In this document: in pieces, positions 27,091 to 34,670 of the stretch
How positions within the stretch are numbered: position 1 is the stretch's first letter
Layout: each line of letters begins with the position of its first letter
NCBI GenBank assembly: GCA_018242585.1
Contig: JAFEBQ010000030.1
Coordinates: 1-64,000 of the forward strand
From: Planctomycetota bacterium
GTDB lineage: Bacteria > Planctomycetota > Planctomycetia > Pirellulales > PNKZ01
Length of the DNA stretch: 64,000 nucleotides
Reading direction: 5' to 3'
Notes under the pieces: model-generated
What the model was told of the DNA's origin: nothing
Seen by the model: the letters and a program-made list of their open reading frames with translations, nothing else
The model's database searches: none
Position numbers and translations under genes: made by a program

Positions 27091-29076
27091 ATGAGCAACA
27101 TGGCCGAAACATCAGCGCTGCCCGACGCGCCGGCCAAGCCGCCGGGGGCCAATCGCTTTGCCTATGCCAGCGGCGCCAAGCCGTTGGCTGGCTACACGAT
27201 CAAGCGCGGCGTCGGACACGGTGGCTTTGGCGAGGTGTACTACGCGGTCAGCGACGCGGGCAAAGAGGTTGCGCTCAAGCTGATTCGCCGCAACCTCGAC
27301 ATCGAGCAGCGCGGCGTGCGGCAGTGCTTGAACCTGAAGCATCCCAATCTGATCTCGTTGTTCGATCTGAAAGAAGACGAGCAAGGTCAGACCTGGGTCA
27401 TCATGGAGTACGTGGCCGGGCCCAGCCTGGAAGAGACGCTGGCCGCGCACCCGCAGGGGTTGCCAACCGACGAGGCGCTCGACTGGTTTCGGGGCGTGGC
27501 GGCGGCTGTGGCGCACCTGCACGATCAAGGCCTGGTCCATCGCGACCTGAAACCGGCGAACATCTTTCGCGACCTGACGTCGTCCGACGCCCAGGGGCAT
27601 CGGCTGATCAAGTTGGGCGATTACGGGCTGTCGAAGTTCATCTCGGTCAGTCGCCGCAGCGGCCAGACCGAAAGCGTCGGCACGGTCCATTACATGGCCC
27701 CCGAGATCGCCAACGGGCGGTACGGCAAATCGATCGATATCTACGCGCTGGGGATCATGCTGTACGAACTGTTGACCGGCCACGTGCCGTTCGAGGGAGA
27801 AAGCGTCGGCGAGGTGCTGATGAAGCACATGACCGCCGAGCCCGACCTGTCGCGGCTAGCGCCGAACTATCGGCGCGTGGTACAGGCGTGCCTGGCCAAG
27901 GATCCGGCCGTGCGTCCTCAGTCGGTGCCTGAGCTATTGGCCATGTTACCGGCTGCGGATGGAACACCGGCGGTCATGCCAGCGGCTGCGGCGAAGGCGA
28001 CATCTGCAAGTGACAGCGATCCAACTGACAGTACACAGAATGATTGGGTGGCGTCGGTGAACGAGTCGTTCGAGAACGTGCGGCGCTGGTGGCACCGGGC
28101 CAGCGTGCCGACGCGAGTTGCGGGAGTCATCGCGTTGATCCTGGTCGCGCGAATTACACTGCCGCTGGCGTCGAGCAGCCTGGGCTTGATCGCGGCGGGA
28201 GGTTCTTTGATGGAAGTCTTGATCATGCTGGCCGTGGGGTTTGCGGTGGTGAAGTATGTAAAGACCCACTCGCCGCGACGTGCCGCCGCCGGTATGCCGC
28301 CGCCGAATGCTGCGCCGCGACCGCCGGTGACGCCGGCCCCAAGGCCAACTCCCCAGCCTGCGGCCGCGTCGCGCGACGTGCCACCGCCGCTGCCGACCAC
28401 CGCGTATGGCCATCGTTGGGGCCGCCGGGCCGTCGAAGCGCTGACGGTGAAAAGCCGCGGGCTGAAAGCGCGCGAGCTGACCGGCGCTTGGCTGGTATCG
28501 GCCTTGGTCGTGTTGATCACCACGCCGAACCTGATCGTCGTGCTCGGCGCGATGCCGCGCATCGAGCAGTTGGTCTGGCTGTTGTTGACGAGTCTGTCGG
28601 GCGCGTGGCTGGTATTGGCCGTGGCCAAGCCGTGGGAAGGGACGCATGGCGAGCCGTTGTTGCGTCGGTTGGTGCTGATGTCGACCGGGCTGTTGTGGGG
28701 GCTCGTCGCGTGGGGCTTGGCTCAGTATCTGTCGGTCGAATTGCCCTTCAAGTATGACAAGCTCAGGTCGTTCGCGTTGTTCGACCACTCGCAGTTTTAC
28801 CTGGCCAATGGCCAGCCAGAACTGCTTTGCTATCTGGCTTACTTTGGGTTCCTGGCGGCCGCGGTTCGCTGGTGGCAGCAGGTCACGCCGCTGCGGCGCT
28901 CGCGCGTCAGCCTGATGGCGCTCGCTGGCGCGGTGTTCGCGGCCTGGGCCTTGAACCTGGTGTGCAACTTCCCACAACCCTGGGGCTTGCTTGTCGCCGG
29001 CGCGGTTTCGCTGGCCGTGCAGATCGCGGCCCCGTGGCAGATACCGCTTGGCGAACGCTCGCGCCGAGGAGATTGA
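27091..29076 (+). CDS. Transmembrane Ser/Thr protein kinase with polytopic C-terminus
   Basis: Eukaryotic-like kinase (661 aa). Gly-rich loop GVGHGGFGEV (40-49), ATP-binding Lys63, catalytic loop HRDLKPAN (150-157), metal-binding DYG (177-179) instead of DFG, and APE (203-205) are all present, so it should be active. The kinase domain ends near 287. The C-terminal half has two hydrophobic segments (about 345-390), a Pro/Ala-rich linker and about six more TM helices (about 475-655), an uncommon architecture. ATG 27091 follows GGGGGAG. It sits between the FHA gene and a small membrane-protein gene 1 bp downstream, indicating one operon. The polytopic part may sense a membrane or envelope state. 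Confidence 0.93.
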   Translation: MSNMAETSALPDAPAKPPGANRFAYASGAKPLAGYTIKRGVGHGGFGEVYYAVSDAGKEVALKLIRRNLDIEQRGVRQCLNLKHPNLISLFDLKEDEQGQTWVIMEYVAGPSLEETLAAHPQGLPTDEALDWFRGVAAAVAHLHDQGLVHRDLKPANIFRDLTSSDAQGHRLIKLGDYGLSKFISVSRRSGQTESVGTVHYMAPEIANGRYGKSIDIYALGIMLYELLTGHVPFEGESVGEVLMKHMTAEPDLSRLAPNYRRVVQACLAKDPAVRPQSVPELLAMLPAADGTPAVMPAAAAKATSASDSDPTDSTQNDWVASVNESFENVRRWWHRASVPTRVAGVIALILVARITLPLASSSLGLIAAGGSLMEVLIMLAVGFAVVKYVKTHSPRRAAAGMPPPNAAPRPPVTPAPRPTPQPAAASRDVPPPLPTTAYGHRWGRRAVEALTVKSRGLKARELTGAWLVSALVVLITTPNLIVVLGAMPRIEQLVWLLLTSLSGAWLVLAVAKPWEGTHGEPLLRRLVLMSTGLLWGLVAWGLAQYLSVELPFKYDKLRSFALFDHSQFYLANGQPELLCYLAYFGFLAAAVRWWQQVTPLRRSRVSLMALAGAVFAAWALNLVCNFPQPWGLLVAGAVSLAVQIAAPWQIPLGERSRRGD

Positions 29077-29077
29077 G

Positions 29078-29983
29078 ATGAACACGGTTCCCGTCGAAGC
29101 TGCTCCTCAGATCACGTGGGGGGGACTTTCATTGTTGATGATTGTTGTGTTGACCCTGGCCGCGATCGCGGCGGGGGTCTCGGGCATCCGCTGGCCAAGA
29201 GGGAGCGCGCTGGCCTGGCTGGGTGGGGGCATGCTTGTGTTGTCGGCCGTAGTGTTGGCCGCGAAGGTGGGCATATTTTACATTCGCGCAAGCGCCGACT
29301 TCGGTGGGATGCCAGCGTTCGAAGTATTGCGCGACGACGCGAACGATCCAACACGCCACGACCTGATTGTTTTAGATAGCTCGATCGAAGCCGAGCCGGC
29401 GCCGTCGTCGACCGAAGCCACGAAGCCGTCGGACTCGCAGGAGGCCGACGCGAAGTCGCCCGAGACGAAGCCCGCCGCCAAGCCATCACCCGCCGCGAAG
29501 CCCTCGCCCACGCGAGCTCAGGCCGCTGGCGGTCCCACGACGACGGCCAAGCCAAAACCCGACTGGGTCGACCACCCGACCGAGGACGGGCCAAACCGCA
29601 AGGTGCTCGTCGTCGGGCCTTACCTGACGGTCGCCGAGTGCGACGAGCACTTGGACGAAGCGCTGGCCGGAAGCGTGACCGAGTTTCTTCGCGCGACGCA
29701 CGGTTCGACGGACCTGGCCCAGGTGCAGCTGAGCTCCGACTATCTGCGGCACAAGGTAAAGCGGGATCAATGGATCGAACCGGTGAAAACCTCGGTCGGC
29801 AACATGGTGCAGGTCCATTTGCTGGTCGATTTTGATCCGGCGGTGCGTGCCGCGCTCGACGCGATCGTCCAGCAATATCACCAACGGCAACGAATGGTGT
29901 ATCTTGGCTCGGGTGTGGCTGGGGTGTTGTTCGTTATCGGCGTGGTCCATCTTGGGCTGCGCCGTTTCGTGCCGGCCACCTAA
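29078..29983 (+). CDS. Hypothetical membrane protein of the kinase operon
   Basis: The 301-aa product starts 1 bp after the kinase stop, with GAGGAG upstream of the ATG. Two TM helices lie at about residues 17-37 and 46-64. A Ser/Ala/Pro/Lys-rich linker covers about 105-165, and a mixed alpha/beta domain about 175-270 (VGPYLTVAECDEHLDEALA and YLRHKVKRDQWIEPVKTS). A final TM helix (about 277-293) leads to a short tail. No family was recognised. Its tight linkage to the kinase suggests it is a substrate, partner or sensor module, which is inference. Confidence 0.75.
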   Translation: MNTVPVEAAPQITWGGLSLLMIVVLTLAAIAAGVSGIRWPRGSALAWLGGGMLVLSAVVLAAKVGIFYIRASADFGGMPAFEVLRDDANDPTRHDLIVLDSSIEAEPAPSSTEATKPSDSQEADAKSPETKPAAKPSPAAKPSPTRAQAAGGPTTTAKPKPDWVDHPTEDGPNRKVLVVGPYLTVAECDEHLDEALAGSVTEFLRATHGSTDLAQVQLSSDYLRHKVKRDQWIEPVKTSVGNMVQVHLLVDFDPAVRAALDAIVQQYHQRQRMVYLGSGVAGVLFVIGVVHLGLRRFVPAT

Positions 29984-30000
29984 GCGAATGTGGGCCTTTG

Positions 30001-30639
30001 ATGCCACGCGCCAGTGACGCACTCCTGGTCGAACGAATCCGCGCCGGCCAGGCCGACGCCTGGGCCGACCTGATCAACTTGTACGAAGGACGGTTGCTGG
30101 CGTTCGTCGCGACCCGGCTCAATGACAAGACGGCCAGCGAAGACGTCGTGCAAGAGTCGTTCCTCGGCTTTCTCAACAGCCTGCCGAACTACGACGTGGC
30201 CCAGTCGTTGGAGAACTATTTGTTCTCGATCGCGGCTCACAAGTTGACCGACCATCTGCGGCGCAATGGGCGGCGACCGGCCGTGGGGTTGCCAGGTGGC
30301 AGCTCGGCCGGCTTTGACAAGCTGCCCGGCTCGGCGCGCCCGGCCAGCAGCCTGGCCCGCGGTGGTGAACAGCGCCACCGCGAGGAGCAGGCGCTCTCGG
30401 CCGCGCTGGCCGAAGTGCTCGAAGGCTGGCGGGCCGGCGGCCAGTGGCAGCGCGTGGCCGTGGCCGAACTGCTCTTTCTGCGTGGTCAATCCAATCCCGA
30501 GGCCGCACGGCACACGGGTCTTTCCGAACAGCAAGTCGCCAACCAGCGGTTCGAGTTCGTGGCCCGTTTGCGTTCTTCGCTGCGCCGGCAAGGATTGCCC
30601 GAGGAGTTGTTTCCCGACGAGCCGGGGAAGCCGCGATGA
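30001..30639 (+). CDS. ECF-type RNA polymerase sigma factor
   Basis: A 212-aa sigma-70 family protein. Region 2 (about 8-85) has ADAWADLINLYEGRLLAF, the SEDVVQESFLGFL core-binding helix and LFSIAAHKLTDHLRR. Region 4 (about 150-200) has the HTH NPEAARHTGLSEQQVANQRFE. The Gly/Ser/Arg linker is longer than usual. It starts 17 bp after the membrane-protein stop, and its TGA overlaps the next ATG (ATGA), so it is translationally coupled to an anti-sigma-like gene. Together with the kinase and FHA genes it forms a probable signalling operon. Confidence 0.9.
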   Translation: MPRASDALLVERIRAGQADAWADLINLYEGRLLAFVATRLNDKTASEDVVQESFLGFLNSLPNYDVAQSLENYLFSIAAHKLTDHLRRNGRRPAVGLPGGSSAGFDKLPGSARPASSLARGGEQRHREEQALSAALAEVLEGWRAGGQWQRVAVAELLFLRGQSNPEAARHTGLSEQQVANQRFEFVARLRSSLRRQGLPEELFPDEPGKPR

Positions 30640-31034
30640 ACGACGCCGATCTGCTGGCGTATCTCGACGAACAATTGCCGGCTGGCGAGATGGCGCGGCT
30701 GGAACAAGCGCTGCGCGGTGACGAGGCGTTGCGCGCGCGGCTGGCGCGATTGTTGCGCGAGCGCGACGCCGGGCTTCATTCGCTGGCCGCGATCTGGCGG
30801 CGCGGGCGGATAAGTTGCGCGACGCGGTCGCAACTGGGAAGCTACCTGCTGGGCGTGTTGCCGACGGCCGAGGCGGAGTTCTTGCGGCTGCACTTGGAGG
30901 TGACCGGCTGTCGCTATTGCCTGGCCAATCTTGATGATCTGCAAAGCCAGCGTTCCGCGGCGGCCACGCCAGCGACCGAATCGCGCCGTCGTCGATACTT
31001 TCAATCGAGCGTCGGGCGGTTGAAGGCCACTTAG
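30636..31034 (+). CDS. Anti-sigma-like small protein, partner of the ECF sigma factor
   Basis: A 132-aa product coupled to the sigma gene by a 4-base ATGA overlap. The N-terminus (MNDADLLAYLDEQLPAGEMA) resembles anti-sigma proteins that begin with a short acidic helix. A HLEVTGCRYC segment (His-x5-Cys-x2-Cys) near residues 89-98 resembles, but is not identical to, the zinc-binding His-x3-Cys-x2-Cys of ZAS-type anti-sigma factors. There is no TM helix. Holding the sigma factor inactive is the natural proposal, resting on position and this motif. Confidence 0.75.
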   Translation: MNDADLLAYLDEQLPAGEMARLEQALRGDEALRARLARLLRERDAGLHSLAAIWRRGRISCATRSQLGSYLLGVLPTAEAEFLRLHLEVTGCRYCLANLDDLQSQRSAAATPATESRRRRYFQSSVGRLKAT

Positions 31035-31143
31035 AGCGCCATTCGCGGCGCGGCCTTTCTAAAGTTTGCTTGACGCGGCAACTTGGCTTGGGTTAGGAAA
31101 GGGAAAACTCGTACGGGGCAATCCCAGTCAAAAAGGTCCGCGC

Positions 31144-31557
31144 ATGCCGCTGCAACCCTATCTGTTCTTTGACGGCCGTTGTGAAGAGGCGATCGACTTC
31201 TATAAGGCCAAGCTCGGCGCCGAAGTGAAAATGCTGATGCGGTTCAGCGAGAGTCCTGAACCGCACCCGCCCGGCAGGCTGCCGCCGGGGGCCGAGAACA
31301 AAGTGATGCACGCCGAACTGAGCATCGCCGGCAACACGGTGTTATGCTCCGACGGTCACTGCCAGGGAAAGCCGTCGTTCCAGGGATTCGCGCTGACGAT
31401 CATCGTTCCCAGCGCCGCTGACGCCGATCGGGTCTTTGCCGGGCTCAATGACGGCGGCGAGGTGCGGATGCCGCTGGCCAAGACCTTCTTCTCGGCGCGG
31501 TTCGGCATGGTTCAAGACCGCTTCGGCGTGTCGTGGATGGTCTACGTGGCGAAATAG
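31144..31557 (+). CDS. PhnB-like VOC-fold protein
   Basis: A 137-aa protein with the start QPYLFFDGRCEEAIDFYKAKLGAEVK and end ARFGMVQDRFGVSWMV, both typical of the PhnB/3-demethylubiquinone-methyltransferase-like branch of the glyoxalase/VOC superfamily. Proteins of this group have a single VOC module and often lack a defined reaction; PhnB itself has no proven role. The ATG at 31144 begins right at the first beta-strand. It lies 109 bp after the sigma/anti-sigma genes and is probably independent. Confidence 0.88.
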   Translation: MPLQPYLFFDGRCEEAIDFYKAKLGAEVKMLMRFSESPEPHPPGRLPPGAENKVMHAELSIAGNTVLCSDGHCQGKPSFQGFALTIIVPSAADADRVFAGLNDGGEVRMPLAKTFFSARFGMVQDRFGVSWMVYVAK

Positions 31558-31589
31558 CCTGGCTGGTTCGTTTGCTGAGGGGCGGTATT

Positions 31590-32486
31590 GTGTTTCGTCG
31601 AGTGTTGCTCGCAGCGCTGTGCGGAGCTGGCTTCGTCATTCAATCGGCCGCGAGCGTCTGGGCTCAGGCCGGTACCCAGCCGACCAAGGCGGCTCGTTCG
31701 GTCCACTTGGGCTACCTGGCCCCTGACGCCACGTTGTTCTATCTCGAAGCCACCGTCGAGCAATCGGTGCCGGGCAGCTACTTCATGGCGGCCGGCTTTA
31801 ACCACGGCTATTTCGGCATCCAGGAGCAGAAGCCCGGCGAAGGGCGAGTGCTGTTTTCGGTCTGGGATCCGCATCAAGGCGACAACCCAAACGCCGTGCC
31901 CGACGAACAGCGCGTGGAGCTTCTGGGGCAATCTCCCGACGTAACGGTCAAACGATTCGGCGGTGAAGGGACCGGAGCGCAGAGCTTCTTTTCCTACGGC
32001 TGGCGCGTTGGTGTACCTTACAAGTTCCTGATCGAAGCCACGGTCCAAGGGGACAAAACGGCGTACGCCGGCTACTTTTTTGTTCCCGAGGCCCAGGCCT
32101 GGAAGCATCTGGCGACGTTTCGCATTACCACCGGCGGCGAGCACTTGAAGGGGCTTTATTCATTCGTCGAAGACTTCCGCCGCGATGGGGCCAGTGCCGC
32201 GCAGGCCCGCGGCGCGCGATTTGGCAACGGCTGGGTGCGTGATGTCGCCGGCCAGTGGCAGCCAGTGCTCAAAGCGAGGTTCACCGCGTCGAACGCCGCG
32301 TGGGAAGCCAAGGATACGATCGACGCCGGCGTGAACCGTGGGCAGTTCTACTTGAGGACCGGCGGCAACACGCGGACCAGCGTGGCGCTGCAAGCGGTCA
32401 TCGAACGTCCGCTGGGGAACGACAAGCCCCCCAAGGTGTTGCCCGGGGCAATCCGCAAGCCCGCGGGCAAAACCGCCACGCCCTAG
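31590..32486 (+). CDS. Secreted DUF3472-family protein
   Basis: GTG at 31590 is preceded by GAGGGGCGG. The 298-aa product has a signal peptide (about 1-26, ending VWAQA). The body contains the DUF3472 pattern: HPQGD-like and WRVGVPYKFL segments, YAGYFFVPEAQAWKHLATFRI and LYSFVEDFRRDG. DUF3472 proteins are exported, often with a DUF5077 domain in front (the first half here, YLEATVEQSVPGSYFMAAGF), and are seen in polysaccharide-degrading bacteria. The activity is unknown. It ends 18 bp before the convergent SecA-like gene. Confidence 0.85.
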   Translation: MFRRVLLAALCGAGFVIQSAASVWAQAGTQPTKAARSVHLGYLAPDATLFYLEATVEQSVPGSYFMAAGFNHGYFGIQEQKPGEGRVLFSVWDPHQGDNPNAVPDEQRVELLGQSPDVTVKRFGGEGTGAQSFFSYGWRVGVPYKFLIEATVQGDKTAYAGYFFVPEAQAWKHLATFRITTGGEHLKGLYSFVEDFRRDGASAAQARGARFGNGWVRDVAGQWQPVLKARFTASNAAWEAKDTIDAGVNRGQFYLRTGGNTRTSVALQAVIERPLGNDKPPKVLPGAIRKPAGKTATP

Positions 32487-32504
32487 GCACTCACACGCCT
32501 GGCG

Positions 32505-34487
32505 TCATTCTGAAACGTCCAGGTGCGGGTCAAACCCCATTCGTTGGCGAGCTTTCGACGTTTCACGCTCTTGCCACAACAGCCGGCGGCGGATCAACAG
32601 ATTGCGCCGCTCGATCATTCGCTGGGCGCGCTGGCAGCGGCCGATCAGCGACCTGGCTCGCGATGGCTTGTAATCGGCTTTCAATTGTTTGACCACCGTC
32701 GTGCCGAACGCCCGCTCCAGGACATCATCGTCCAACGACAAGTACTGGCGATAGGTGCCAGGGTCTCCTTGCCGGGCACAGCGGCCGATCAATTGCAGGT
32801 CGATCCGCTCGGCGTCGTTCAGCTCGGAACAGATCACGTGCAGCCCGCCGCGCTCGCGCACCTCGTCGGCCAGCACAATATCGGTGCCGCGGCCGGCCAT
32901 GTTCGTGGCCACGGTAATCCGCCCCGGCTGGCCAGCCTGGGCCACGATCTCCGCCTCGCGGGCGATCTGCTTGGCATTGAGCACCACGTGCGGCAAGCCC
33001 GCCGAGGTCAACAGCTCGGAAAGATGTTCCGACTTTTCAATCGAGCGCGTGCCAATCAACACCGCGCGTCCCGATTGCGAAAGTTCAGCGGCCTCGCCCA
33101 CGATGGCGTTCCATTTCTCTTCGGCCGTGCCTAGCAGTTGCGCCTCGCAACGCTGTCTCAGGCAGGGCAAGTGGGTCGGAATGGCCACTGCCCGCGTGCT
33201 GAAAATGCGGCGGAACTCGGCACTTGACGTCATCACGGTGCCGCTCATGCCGGCCAGGTGCGTGTAGCCGAGGGCCAGGTCTTGCAGCGTGATGCGGGCC
33301 GCCTGATCGGTCGGCGCCGTGATGGGAACATGTTCCTTGGCCTCGATCGCCTGGTGCAAGGCGCGACGCCATTTGCGTCCTTCGGCAATGCGGCCGGTCG
33401 AGGCGTCGACGATCTCGACCTTGTCATCGCGGACCACGTAGTCGCGCCCGCGCAGGTAAAGCTGCTGGGCCGTCAGCGCGCGTTCCATGTCGTCGTACAG
33501 GGACGTCCAGCTCAGGCTGTTCAGCAACTCGGGACGCGGCAACGACCGCAGCCGCTGGCGGCCGCGCGGGGTCAGTTCGACCAGGTGCCGGTGACGATCG
33601 ATCTCAAAATCGTTGTCGACTTCAAACTGGCCGACCGCCGCGGCGCAAAACTTGTACTGAGCCGCTTCGACCGTGGCCAACTCGGACGAGGCCGAGATGA
33701 TCAACGGCGTGCAGGCGTCGTCGATCAGCAAGTTGTCCGCCTCGTCAACCAGCAAGAAGTGCCGCTCGCGCTGCACCGGGCGGACCATCCGTCGCTCTTC
33801 CGTGTCGAAGGCAAAGAATCCTTGTCGCCGGTTTTCACGCAGGTGGCGCTGCCAAAGCCGATCGCGCAGCGCGTCGAAACCGAACTCCTTGAGCGTCCCG
33901 TAGGTGATGTCCGCATCGTACGCGCGCTGGCGCACATCGCGAGCGGTGACGGTCCCCTCGACCACGCCGGCCGACAGCCCCAGGAACCGATAGACCGGCC
34001 CCATCTGCTCGGCGTCGCGGCGAGCCAGGTAGTCATTGGCCGTGGCCAGATGCACCCCCTTGCCGGCGAGCGCGTGCAGGTACAATGGCATGGTGGCCGT
34101 CAGCGTCTTCCCTTCGCCGGTTTGCATTTCGACGATCGAACGCTGGCTGAGGGCCAACGCCCCCAGGATTTGCTCGGGAAAATGGCGCAGGCCGATCGTC
34201 CGCCGCGCCGCCTCGCGCACCAGGGCATAGGCCTCGACGGTCAGTTGCGACAACGGCTCGCCGGTCTTGGCCCGATAGCGCAGCGCCAAACTACGGCGGT
34301 GCAGTTCGCCGTCACTTTCCCCTTCCAGCGTCGGCTCCAAGGCTTCGATCTGGGCGACGATGTCGCGCGGTTGGCCACGCCACAGTTGCGTACAGCGATC
34401 GTACGCCCGGTGCAGATCGCGCCCCACGGCCGCGACCAGCGATCCGCCGGCATCGAGCGCGCGCTGTTCCAGTTCGCGAATGCTCAT
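32505..34487 (-). CDS. SecA-like preprotein-translocase ATPase, short (SecA2-type)
   Basis: A DEAD-type ATPase of 660 aa, short of housekeeping SecA (840 aa or more) because the C-terminal helical-scaffold/wing end and the SEC-C zinc tail are missing. Motif I is MQTGEGKTLTATMP (near 122-128). Motif II is LLVDEADNLLIDDACTPLIIS (SecA normally has DEARTPLIIS). AGMSGTVMTSS, ATNMAGRGTDIVL and the final IGRCARQGDPGTYRQYLSL are all SecA signatures. The protein is thus a second SecA-like motor, not the essential one. It follows the PqqD-M50-HlyD gene in the same direction with a 183-bp gap that holds a repeat element. Its substrate is probably tied to that cassette. Confidence 0.9.
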   Translation of the reverse strand: MSIRELEQRALDAGGSLVAAVGRDLHRAYDRCTQLWRGQPRDIVAQIEALEPTLEGESDGELHRRSLALRYRAKTGEPLSQLTVEAYALVREAARRTIGLRHFPEQILGALALSQRSIVEMQTGEGKTLTATMPLYLHALAGKGVHLATANDYLARRDAEQMGPVYRFLGLSAGVVEGTVTARDVRQRAYDADITYGTLKEFGFDALRDRLWQRHLRENRRQGFFAFDTEERRMVRPVQRERHFLLVDEADNLLIDDACTPLIISASSELATVEAAQYKFCAAAVGQFEVDNDFEIDRHRHLVELTPRGRQRLRSLPRPELLNSLSWTSLYDDMERALTAQQLYLRGRDYVVRDDKVEIVDASTGRIAEGRKWRRALHQAIEAKEHVPITAPTDQAARITLQDLALGYTHLAGMSGTVMTSSAEFRRIFSTRAVAIPTHLPCLRQRCEAQLLGTAEEKWNAIVGEAAELSQSGRAVLIGTRSIEKSEHLSELLTSAGLPHVVLNAKQIAREAEIVAQAGQPGRITVATNMAGRGTDIVLADEVRERGGLHVICSELNDAERIDLQLIGRCARQGDPGTYRQYLSLDDDVLERAFGTTVVKQLKADYKPSRARSLIGRCQRAQRMIERRNLLIRRRLLWQERETSKARQRMGFDPHLDVSE

Positions 34488-34512
34488 TGCTCGATTTGCC
34501 TGAATAGCATTC

Positions 34513-34640
34513 TGAAAACGATTGAACCGCAAAGACGCAAAGTGAAGAGATAACCAGGAAGTCCCTTTTTCATCATTCACCACTCAGCATTCATCAATTC
34601 CTTCTTGGCGTCCTTTGCGTCTTTGCGGTTCAAATGCTCC
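34513..34640. repeat. Interspersed inverted-repeat element (AACCGCAAAGACGCAAAG family), copy 1
   Basis: The arm TTGAACCGCAAAGACGCAAA+G at 34522-34542 is perfectly repeated in inverse form at 34613-34633. The 70-bp centre contains short words (CATTCACCACTCAGCATTCATC). A second copy of the element occurs near 63.6 kb. It fills the gap between the M50-HlyD and SecA-like genes and contains no gene. Confidence 0.8.
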
Positions 34641-34670
34641 TGCTGTTCTACAATTACAGCGGCCTTCCAT

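Noticed and set aside
32505-34487. Housekeeping SecA
   Set aside because: Too short, lacks the C-terminal zinc tail and has altered motif II; fits an accessory SecA better.
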